From Candidatus Limnocylindria bacterium (GTDB taxonomy: Bacteria; Chloroflexota; Limnocylindria; QHBO01): a DNA stretch of 5,231 nt. The stretch covers positions 1 to 5,231 of the forward strand of contig JASLBU010000091.1 of assembly GCA_030146365.1 (NCBI GenBank), given 5' to 3'. Shown piece by piece: positions 1-5,231 of the stretch; the stretch's first letter is position 1; each line of letters begins with the position of its first letter. Both the position numbers and the translations under genes were made by a program. Under the pieces are notes generated by a model, which was not told where the DNA came from, searched no databases, and saw nothing but the letters and a program-made list of their open reading frames with translations.

Positions 1-352
1 GGCGGCCCACAGCCTGGCGTTCTTCGCCGCCCTCACGCCCCTGGCCGGGTTCGTCCCGGAGCCGCTGGTGCTGCCGTTGATCATCGTGGGGCACCTCGGG
101 ACCGGGTTCTGGTCACCCGTCTACGGGGTGAACGAGCTGACCCTGCGACAGTCCCTCGTCCCCGACGGCATGCTCGGCCGCGTGGCGGCCACGAGCGGGT
201 TCCTGTTCAACGGCGTCACGCCGATCGGCGCGCTGCTGGGCGGGGGGCTCGCCGCGGTGATCGGGCTGCAGTCCGCACTGCTGTTCGCCGCCGCCGGCTC
301 CCTGAGCGGCGTCCTGTGGTTCGTCGGTGGGCCGATGCGCTCGGTGCGCTAG
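1..352 (+). CDS. MFS transporter, C-terminal fragment (5' end outside window)
   Basis: The reading frame is open from base 2 to the TAG stop at 350-352 and gives 116 residues with no true start, so the gene begins before the window. The fragment is hydrophobic and fits the last transmembrane helices of a 12-helix MFS carrier: about residues 1-18, 21-42, 65-88 and 90-110, ending in a short basic tail (PMRSVR). Between the second and third of these lies a cytoplasmic loop with R49-Q50-S-L-V-P-D and G59-R60-V-A-A. This 'RQxxVPDxxxGRVxA' pattern is familiar from the drug/siderophore-exporter-like MFS_3 group. That group mostly moves small molecules by proton antiport in the inner membrane. The substrate cannot be read from this fragment. 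The gene converges on the sugar operon and overlaps its last gene at the stop codons, so it is a neighbour rather than a member. A GTG at base 68 is internal and is not the start. Confidence 0.85.
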   Translation, partial: AAHSLAFFAALTPLAGFVPEPLVLPLIIVGHLGTGFWSPVYGVNELTLRQSLVPDGMLGRVAATSGFLFNGVTPIGALLGGGLAAVIGLQSALLFAAAGSLSGVLWFVGGPMRSVR

Positions 353-358
353 CGCGCA
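345..358. terminator. Short hairpin over the two convergent stop codons (weak candidate)
   Basis: The bases TGCGC-TAGC-GCGCA can form a 5-bp GC-rich stem with a 4-base loop. Two further pairs (342-361 and 343-360) are possible beyond one G-G mismatch. The element sits exactly where the MFS gene and the isomerase gene end, and it is nearly symmetric, so it could act in both directions. There is no T-run on either side, so it is not a classical intrinsic terminator. In GC-rich DNA a stem this short can occur by chance. Its position is the main argument for it. Confidence 0.25.
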
Positions 359-1146
359 GCGTCCCCGCCCAGCACGTGCGCGACGGCTGTCTCGAGGCCG
401 GCCTCGGTGCCGGCCCGCGGCACGTACTCGAGCCCAAGCGTGCCCCGGTAACCAGCCGCATCCAGCGCCTCGCGGATGGCCGCCCAATGCAGCTCACCGC
501 TTCCGGGCTCGTGGCGGCCAGGCACGTCGGCCACCTGCACATGGCCGATGCGCCGGCCGGCACGCCGGATCGCGGCCGGGACGTCGATGCCGCCGAGGGA
601 CAGGTGGTACACGTCCAGCTGCAGGCGCCAGCCCAGCCCGCCGAGTCGACCCAGCATCGGCTCGGCATCCTCGAGGGCGGTGAGGAGGTAGTCCGGGTTC
701 TCCACGCGGTTGAGAAGCTCGGTGACGAGGGTCACACCACGGGTGGACGCCTCGGGCAGAGCCCAGCGCAGGTTCGTCTCCAGACAGGACAGCTGGACGC
801 CGGCCGCCTCGTCGATGCGGTTGCCGGCAAGGACGTTGACCGTCGGGCATCCGAGCTCGGCCGCGAGGTTGACGGCATCCAGGAGGGCGTCGCGCCACTC
901 CACGACGCGGTCCGGATCGTTCGGCCATCCGCGCTGGCCCGCGGCCAGGTCTCCGGCCGGCATGTTGAGGAGGGCGACGCGCAGGCCGCTGGCTCGCACG
1001 GCGTCGGCCGTGGCGGCCCGATCATCGGGCCAGGGGAATTCGACGGTCCGGAACCCGGCGGCCCGCGCCGCGCTGAATCGGTCGGACCACCGCACCTCGG
1101 TGAAGAGCCACCCGAGGTTGGCCGCGAGGCGCGCGGGCAGCCTCAC
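349..1146 (-). CDS. Hydroxypyruvate isomerase-like TIM-barrel sugar isomerase
   Basis: The 265-residue product is close to the usual ~258-260 residues of the hydroxypyruvate isomerase (Hyi/OtnI) branch of the AP-endonuclease-2-like TIM barrels. These metal-dependent cytosolic enzymes interconvert aldose/ketose-type isomers, for example hydroxypyruvate and tartronate semialdehyde, or 2-oxo-tetronates. The N-terminus carries the family pattern AANLGWLFTEV (residues 8-18). Further in are the VEFPWP strand (35-40), NVLAGNR (104-110) and TELLNR (142-147). The segments LDVYHLSL (177-184), GHVQVADVPGRHEPGSGE (201-218) and GLEYVP (238-243) follow. E143, D178, Q204 and E240 occupy the expected metal-ligand positions, and H181, R211 and H212 are conserved family residues, so the active site looks intact. 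The start is GTG at 1146-1144, overlapping the TGA of the GH1 gene by 4 bp. The open frame continues upstream, but only inside GH1 and without family similarity. No strong ribosome binding site precedes it, so translation probably depends on coupling. The substrate is uncertain: relatives act on several hydroxy-keto acids and keto-sugars. Confidence 0.88.
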   Translation of the reverse strand: MRLPARLAANLGWLFTEVRWSDRFSAARAAGFRTVEFPWPDDRAATADAVRASGLRVALLNMPAGDLAAGQRGWPNDPDRVVEWRDALLDAVNLAAELGCPTVNVLAGNRIDEAAGVQLSCLETNLRWALPEASTRGVTLVTELLNRVENPDYLLTALEDAEPMLGRLGGLGWRLQLDVYHLSLGGIDVPAAIRRAGRRIGHVQVADVPGRHEPGSGELHWAAIREALDAAGYRGTLGLEYVPRAGTEAGLETAVAHVLGGDAAR

Positions 1147-2492
1147 GGCAGCCCGTTGCGGCGAATGACCTCCGCGTACCAGCCGGCGGAGTCCTTCGGC
1201 ACCCTCCGCTGGGTGGCGTAGTCGACGTAGGTCAGGCCGAACCGAGGGCCGTAGCCCTCTGCCCACTCGAAGTTGTCGAGGAGCGACCAGGCGAAGTAGC
1301 CACGCACGTTCGCGCCACCGCCGATCGCCTCCTCCACCGCGCGGAGGTGCCCGTCGAAGAACGCGATGCGTCGGGGGTCGTGCACGCCGCCGTCGGCGGC
1401 GATCTCGTCGCGCAGGGAGCATCCGTTCTCGGTGATGAGCAGGACCGGGTCGGCGTACTCGTCATGCAGGCGCAGGAGCAGGTCGCGCAGCACCTCAGGC
1501 GTCATCTCCCAGCCGAGGTCGGACGTCGGGATGCCCGTGGTGGTCTCGGTCCGCACCACCCACGCGAACTCGGCCCGCTCGTCGGGCCGGGGTGCGCGGA
1601 CCACCCGTCGCGCGTAGTAGTTCACGCCGAGGAAGTCGATCGGCTGGCGGACGCGCGCCAGGTCGCCGTCATGCACCCAACCGAGGTCGAAGCGCTCGCC
1701 GAAGTACTCGAGCATGTCAGCCGGATACGCTCCCCGGAAGACGGGGTCGAGGTACCAGCGGTTGGTGTAGCCGTCGGACAGGACGGCCGCCCGCGCATCG
1801 CCCTCCGAGCCACCCTGCGGGTAGGTGGGCAGGAGGTTGAGGGTGATGCCGATGGGCGCGGAAGCCCCCGAGGCGCGGTAGGCCTCCACCGCCGCGCCGT
1901 GCGAGAGGAGGAGGTGGTGGGAGGTCCGCAGCTCGGCCTCGGTGTCCTTCATGCCGGGGGCGTGAATGCCGAGGCGATACCCCAGCGCGGAGATGATCCA
2001 CGGCTCGTTGTGGGTGATCCACCAGGCGATCCGGTCGCCGAGCGCGTCATACAGGATGGCGGCGTACTCCGCGAAGCGGTCCACCATCTCGCGCGACTGC
2101 CACCCACCCCGGTCCTGGAGCGCCTGGGGAATGTCCCAGTGGTTGAGCGTCAGCGCGGGCCGGATCCCCCGCTCCAGCAGCCGATCCACCAGCCGGCCGT
2201 AGAAGTCGAGGCCGCGACGGTTCGGCGCCCCACGGCCCGACGGCTGGATGCGCGGCCAGCTGACGCTGAACCGATACGCGTTCAGCCCGTACGAGGCCAT
2301 CAGGTCGACGTCCTCGGCCCAGCGGTGGTAGTGGTCGCACGCAACGTCGCCGGTGTCGCCGTTCGCGACCGCTCCGGGCGTGCGGGCGAAGGTGTCCCAG
2401 ATGGACGCGCCCTTGCCGTCCTCGTCGACGGCGCCCTCGATCTGGTAGGAGCTGGTGGCCGCGCCCCAGGCGAAGTCAGGCGGAAAGGGCAT
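1143..2492 (-). CDS. GH1 family beta-glycosidase (beta-glucosidase-like), cytoplasmic
   Basis: The 449-residue protein is full length for glycoside hydrolase family 1, a single (beta/alpha)8 barrel that hydrolyses non-reducing beta-D-glycosides with retention of configuration. The N-terminal signature FAWGAATSSYQIEG (7-20) includes Q17 of the -1 subsite. TLNHWDIPQ (115-123) gives H118 and W119. The acid/base is E163 in ITHNEP, with N162. NYY (291-293) supplies the tyrosine that contacts the nucleophile. The nucleophile is E355 in ITENG (353-357), and FAWSLLDNFEW (400-410) ends the barrel. E409 is present and P416 replaces the lysine seen in 6-phospho-beta-glycosidases, which argues for unphosphorylated gluco-, fuco- or galactosides. 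There is no signal peptide. The ATG at 2492-2490 is chosen because GGAGG lies 6 bases before it and the family N-terminus begins right after it; an ATG at 2549 would add 19 unrelated residues. The gene overlaps the upstream gene by 17 bp and the downstream isomerase by 4 bp. Confidence 0.95.
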   Translation of the reverse strand: MPFPPDFAWGAATSSYQIEGAVDEDGKGASIWDTFARTPGAVANGDTGDVACDHYHRWAEDVDLMASYGLNAYRFSVSWPRIQPSGRGAPNRRGLDFYGRLVDRLLERGIRPALTLNHWDIPQALQDRGGWQSREMVDRFAEYAAILYDALGDRIAWWITHNEPWIISALGYRLGIHAPGMKDTEAELRTSHHLLLSHGAAVEAYRASGASAPIGITLNLLPTYPQGGSEGDARAAVLSDGYTNRWYLDPVFRGAYPADMLEYFGERFDLGWVHDGDLARVRQPIDFLGVNYYARRVVRAPRPDERAEFAWVVRTETTTGIPTSDLGWEMTPEVLRDLLLRLHDEYADPVLLITENGCSLRDEIAADGGVHDPRRIAFFDGHLRAVEEAIGGGANVRGYFAWSLLDNFEWAEGYGPRFGLTYVDYATQRRVPKDSAGWYAEVIRRNGLP

Positions 2493-4404
2493 CCGGATCC
2501 TCCAGTGCGGCGAGACAGGCGAGCAGGAGCACGCCACCGGTCCACGCATGGGACAGCGGCAGGAGTGATCCCTTCGCGCGGAAGCAATCGGTCTGGTAGA
2601 AGCGCTCGCTCACCATGCCGCGCATCGCGTTGAAGTCCCCGTCGCGCCGTGCGACGAACTGGCGCCACGCCGCGAGGCTCTCGACGGCGCGCTGCCGAAA
2701 GTGATCGTCGCCCGTCACGCGCGACAGGTGCACGAGCTCCGGAACGCAGATCAGGCCGAAGTGATGGAGGTGCTGGTTGGCCGGCGAGGCCTGGTCCGTC
2801 CCGCGCGTGCGGAACCCGTACTGCGCGAGCAGGGTGTCGGGCTCGAATTCCACATCGTAGGTGTAGCGGAAGGTGAGCATCCAGTCCGCGGCGCGCCGCG
2901 CGAGGTCCAGCCACTTCGGGTCGCCCGTGCTTCGGTGCAGCGCCGCGTACGCGACGACGGCGTTGTAGCCGTCCTCGGAGCTGGGCGCCAGGTGGATGTC
3001 CTCCGGGGCCCCGTAGATGAGCCCGGCGTCGACGTAGCGGCGGTAGTGGTCCCCCGCGCGCTCGGCCGCGCTCCGGTACCGGTCGTCCCCGAATCGCTCC
3101 GCGCCTGCGAGCAGGGCCGCCACCCAGGGGAGCGGCCCGGCACCGTCCCACTCGGTCACCTCCCCGGTGACCGCGTCGTGGTACGTGCCGAGGTTGCCGT
3201 CCGCCGCCTGTCGCCGGGTGATCGCATCCAGGTTCGACCGCACGGCCGGCTCCCAGGCCTGATGCCCGACGCCGGCCGCGTCCTCCGCTTCGAGCGCACG
3301 CAGGAAGAAGAGCGTCGCCTGGCCGATGGTGTTGGCGTGGATCGTCCCGCGCGGGCTCCAGCCGGTCCCCCACCCACCCTCGAGGGTCCATTCGGCCCAG
3401 AAGGTGCCCGACGGCGAGCGGTGCGCGGCGATGTTGTCGAGCACGGCGATCCCCGCGCTGACGTGACGGTCGGAGCCGATGCGCCGGCCCCATGCCAGCA
3501 GCTGGGCGGCCCATGGGGCGCCGCTCACCCAGCCGACGTGCATGTGCGCCCGATCCCCCGCGCCGCCTGCCGTGCCGTCCAGCTCGCGCTCGAAGGCGGC
3601 CGTCTCGTACAGCGCGCGGTGCTCGGCGTGGTAGTGCCAGTCCAGCAGCCCATCCGCCGCCAGGCCGGCAGCCTCCTCGACCCCGACCCACGGCACGAAG
3701 GGCGATGACGCCGATGTCGTGCTCCACCGCCACCGAAGGATCGGCGTCTCGCCCACCACATGGGCCGCCATGTGGACGACGAACGAGGCAGACTCGCCCG
3801 GCTCCCAGCGCCGCGTCCGGACGTCCGCGGCTCCGGGCGCGTCGTAGCCGCGGTACGTGACCGGCTCCTCGCGGTACGGCACGTCGACCCAGATCCGCGT
3901 CCTCGCGGCGCTCCCTTCGAAGCCGATGCCGGACGGCCCCAGCGGGGTGGTCCCGTCGACCATCACCGCCATGGTGCCGGACGCATGCCGCCCGAACACC
4001 GCGGGCGTGGCCGCCCGGTCGCTGCGGAACGACCAGCACTCGGACACCATCCCCGGTCCGTCATGCGCGCCGCGCTCGTACCGCGGGAAGCGCCGACGGC
4101 AGACGGGCGGGCGGTTCTCCCCGTAGAACAGGCCGGGGATCAGCCACGCCGGCGCCCCGGGCGCAGGAGGCGCCTCCAGCCCGATTCTGATGCCGCGATC
4201 GATCGGCTCGTCGCCGCGGTAGGTGGCGGTGACGCGGACCGCCTCCAGGCGCGGGTCACCGACGGGCGTCACGTCCCAGGCGAGGCGGAAGTCGCGCGCG
4301 TCGGACGTGCCGTCGCTGATCGATCCCGGCGTGACGCCGTCCGCGACCGAGCCGTCGAGCCGAAGCAGCTCGATGAAGAGGCTCGGGACGTTCGGCTCAT
4401 CCAC
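2476..4404 (-). CDS. Uncharacterised six-hairpin (alpha/alpha-toroid) glycosidase-like protein
   Basis: This 642-residue protein is not one I can assign to a named family. Residues 1 to ~235 look beta-rich, with alternating polar and hydrophobic strands such as RLAWDVTPV and MAVMVDGTTPLG, suggesting a beta-sandwich domain. Residues ~245-640 are helical. They contain at least three spaced repeats of a G-D-x-x-aromatic-x(3)-A pattern (439-458, 494-512, 565-584) and a weaker one at 310-327. This is the look of an (alpha/alpha) barrel as in many glycosidases, lyases and sugar epimerases. Candidate active-site stretches are WAEWTLEGGWGTGW (336-349), GNLGTYHD (403-410), SSEDGYN (475-481), NQHLHHFG (543-550) and SERFYQTD (599-606). 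There is no signal peptide. Its place between GH38 and GH1 genes supports a role in glycan breakdown. The GTG at 4404 is the best conventional start, though its ribosome binding site is poor. A CTG at 4434, overlapping the GH38 stop as CTGA and following GGAGG, would add ten residues. A longer ATG frame from 4671 lies inside the GH38 gene and is unlikely. Confidence 0.75.
   Translation of the reverse strand: MDEPNVPSLFIELLRLDGSVADGVTPGSISDGTSDARDFRLAWDVTPVGDPRLEAVRVTATYRGDEPIDRGIRIGLEAPPAPGAPAWLIPGLFYGENRPPVCRRRFPRYERGAHDGPGMVSECWSFRSDRAATPAVFGRHASGTMAVMVDGTTPLGPSGIGFEGSAARTRIWVDVPYREEPVTYRGYDAPGAADVRTRRWEPGESASFVVHMAAHVVGETPILRWRWSTTSASSPFVPWVGVEEAAGLAADGLLDWHYHAEHRALYETAAFERELDGTAGGAGDRAHMHVGWVSGAPWAAQLLAWGRRIGSDRHVSAGIAVLDNIAAHRSPSGTFWAEWTLEGGWGTGWSPRGTIHANTIGQATLFFLRALEAEDAAGVGHQAWEPAVRSNLDAITRRQAADGNLGTYHDAVTGEVTEWDGAGPLPWVAALLAGAERFGDDRYRSAAERAGDHYRRYVDAGLIYGAPEDIHLAPSSEDGYNAVVAYAALHRSTGDPKWLDLARRAADWMLTFRYTYDVEFEPDTLLAQYGFRTRGTDQASPANQHLHHFGLICVPELVHLSRVTGDDHFRQRAVESLAAWRQFVARRDGDFNAMRGMVSERFYQTDCFRAKGSLLPLSHAWTGGVLLLACLAALEDPDALSA
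2499..2503 (-). promoter_or_regulatory. Ribosome binding site of the GH1 gene
   Basis: On the minus strand GGAGG lies at 2503-2499, followed by six bases and then the ATG at 2492-2490. It is the only strong Shine-Dalgarno sequence at the internal gene junctions that is well placed for an ATG. It lies inside the last codons of the 642-residue protein gene. It fixes the GH1 start and suggests that GH1 can be initiated independently rather than only by coupling. Confidence 0.8.
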
Positions 4405-4430
4405 CGGCGAGCTTGATGGTGCGTCGCACG

Positions 4431-5231
4431 TCAGGCGGGCTGCGCCTCCAACCCCTCGAGCAGGTCCGTCTCGGCAACGGTACCGTCCTGCTCGATGCGG
4501 AACGTCTTGAGCTCCGACGGCCCGAACGACGCATCGAAGCCGATACCCCAGCGCGGCAGCTCGATCCGTGCCGCCGTCGGCCGCCCGAATGACTCGTGGG
4601 CGCGCAGCACGAGCGCGGCGCCGGTTTCCGCGCGTTTCAGGACGGATACCACCACGGCGGGGGCATCGCACGTGACAAATTCGGCGGCGGTCGGCAGCGG
4701 CCCGGCGTGGCCGGTCTCGAGCACCGTGATGGGATCGGCGTTGAGCTCGGCCGCGGCCCGAACGGTCCCGGCCGCCCGCCAGTCGCCGTCATGCGGCACG
4801 ATCGCGTAGCGAAAGCGCTGGATCCCCTGGTCGGTGAACGGGTAGACGCCGTCTGCCTCCGGGACGAACGGGTCGTGCCAGGCGAAGATCGGCGAGCGGA
4901 GCACGGTGAGGCCGATCTCGGCGCCCAGGACATCGCTCGAGTACTTGCCGTCGTTGAGGATGCTCACTCCGGCCTCACTGCCGCTCACATCGACCCATCG
5001 CTGGCCCGGGCGCTCGGCGCCGTCGGCCGCGCGCTCGATGAAGCCATAGCTCGTCTCCCAGGTGGCGGTCGGCTCCTCGGCGGCCACCGGAAACCGCAGC
5101 TTGAGGATCTCGTACCTGCCGTGCCAGTCGACCGTCACGTCGACGTCCACGCGGCGGGCGTCACGGTGCAGCGTGTACTCGCTGACCAGCCGCGAGCCGT
5201 CGATGCGGCGCACGCACTCGGCGCGGATCGT
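4431..5231 (-). CDS. GH38-type alpha-mannosidase, C-terminal fragment (5' end outside window)
   Basis: The frame is open from the right edge of the window to TGA at 4433-4431 and gives 266 residues. Full-length bacterial GH38 enzymes have roughly 800-1000 residues, so this is about the last quarter. The fragment matches the C-terminal beta-sandwich domains of GH38: YEILKLRFPV (40-49), then WETSYGFIER (58-67) followed by GQRWVDVS (76-83). GVSILNDGKYSSDV (88-101) and LTVLRSPIF (108-116) follow, then GIQRFRYAIVPHDGDW (136-151). The extreme C-terminus ends with an L-K-T-F-R-I strand and ETDLLEG, typical of the last family domain. GH38 enzymes are zinc-dependent retaining alpha-mannosidases; their catalytic Asp and zinc ligands are in the N-terminal domain, which is not in the window. 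In bacteria they usually trim alpha-mannosides in the cytoplasm. This is the most upstream visible gene of the operon. The GTG at 5213 is an internal codon, since T-I-R-A-E-C precede it in frame. Confidence 0.9.
   Translation of the reverse strand, partial: TIRAECVRRIDGSRLVSEYTLHRDARRVDVDVTVDWHGRYEILKLRFPVAAEEPTATWETSYGFIERAADGAERPGQRWVDVSGSEAGVSILNDGKYSSDVLGAEIGLTVLRSPIFAWHDPFVPEADGVYPFTDQGIQRFRYAIVPHDGDWRAAGTVRAAAELNADPITVLETGHAGPLPTAAEFVTCDAPAVVVSVLKRAETGAALVLRAHESFGRPTAARIELPRWGIGFDASFGPSELKTFRIEQDGTVAETDLLEGLEAQPA
4445..4449 (-). promoter_or_regulatory. Possible ribosome binding site near the GH38 / toroid-protein junction
   Basis: On the minus strand GGAGG lies at 4449-4445, within the last codons of the GH38 gene. 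It is ten bases before a CTG (4434-4432) that overlaps the GH38 TGA and is in frame with the 642-residue protein. It is 40 bases before the GTG at 4404, too far to serve that codon directly. The match could be chance, because it encodes part of L-E-A in the GH38 tail. Confidence 0.3.

Noticed and set aside
316..1221. A 301-codon plus-strand frame across the isomerase gene.
   Set aside because: The opposite strand encodes a complete isomerase with its metal ligands in the expected positions; this frame has no family similarity.
1147..1422. A 92-codon N-terminal extension of the isomerase frame up to an ATG at 1422.
   Set aside because: The extra residues are an arginine-rich out-of-phase reading of the GH1 C-terminus, and the family N-terminus begins at the GTG at 1146.
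2493..2549. An ATG 19 codons upstream of the chosen GH1 start.
   Set aside because: The added residues do not resemble a signal peptide (they include W, H and R without a hydrophobic core). The internal ATG has a strong ribosome binding site and matches the family N-terminus.
1347..2633. A long plus-strand open frame (428 codons) opposite the GH1 gene.
   Set aside because: It lies antisense to a full-length GH1 enzyme with intact catalytic motifs. Its product is rich in low-complexity R, G, V, A and P and has no recognisable domain. Such shadow frames are expected in very GC-rich genes because stop codons are scarce.
2701..3708. A plus-strand open frame (335 codons) opposite the toroid protein gene.
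   Set aside because: The composition is typical of an antisense shadow (R, V, P, G) with no motif. The minus-strand frame continues coherently through the region and shows repeating helices.
2300..4039. A 579-codon minus-strand frame in another phase across the toroid and GH1 genes.
   Set aside because: It is an out-of-phase reading of the two real genes, dominated by R, G, A and P, and crosses their boundary without any domain.
4405..4671. An 89-codon extension of the toroid protein frame up to an ATG-type start at 4671.
   Set aside because: The extension overlaps conserved GH38 C-terminal coding sequence in another phase and is arginine-rich without strand or helix character.
1..5231. CRISPR arrays, tRNA/rRNA genes, insertion-sequence ends, integrase sites and long direct repeats.
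   Set aside because: Reading both strands showed no regularly spaced repeats, no clover-leaf-like segments, no transposase motifs and no terminal inverted repeats. Nearly all bases are accounted for by coding sequence.

Overview
This is a very GC-rich bacterial window with strong third-position G/C bias. It is densely packed with coding sequence and looks like an ordinary chromosomal carbohydrate-catabolism locus from a high-GC, non-enteric bacterium. Actinomycetota or Chloroflexota would fit, but the lineage is a guess from base composition and protein flavour only. I see no RNA genes, insertion sequences, CRISPR arrays, phage genes or attachment sites.

Layout from left to right. Bases 1-352 (+) carry the last ~116 residues of a major facilitator superfamily (MFS) transporter. 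Everything to its right is one tightly packed minus-strand operon, read from right to left. First comes the C-terminal ~266 residues of a GH38-type alpha-mannosidase (5231-4431, 5' end outside the window). Next is a 642-residue protein of no family I can name, whose C-terminal two thirds look like an (alpha/alpha) toroid of the six-hairpin glycosidase type (4404-2476). It is followed by a complete GH1 beta-glycosidase (2492-1143) and a complete hydroxypyruvate-isomerase-like TIM-barrel sugar isomerase (1146-349).

Junctions are very tight: a 26-bp gap (or a 4-bp CTGA overlap if a CTG start is used), a 17-bp overlap with a clear GGAGG ribosome binding site inside the upstream gene, and a 4-bp GTGA overlap. 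The last gene of the operon and the convergent transporter gene share the palindrome CTAG as the stop codon of both strands. No stretch above 30 bp lacks a coding assignment, so any operon promoter or regulator must lie to the right of the window.

Functionally, the enzymes suggest intracellular breakdown of a mixed glycan or glycoside. The alpha-mannosidase and the GH1 enzyme would remove alpha-mannosyl and beta-linked sugars. The unnamed toroid protein would act on a further linkage or modified residue. The isomerase would process a small hydroxy-/keto-acid or keto-sugar downstream. None of the complete proteins has an obvious signal peptide. The most interesting object is the 642-residue protein: it has clear fold-like signals and rich candidate active-site motifs, but I cannot place it in a characterised family.
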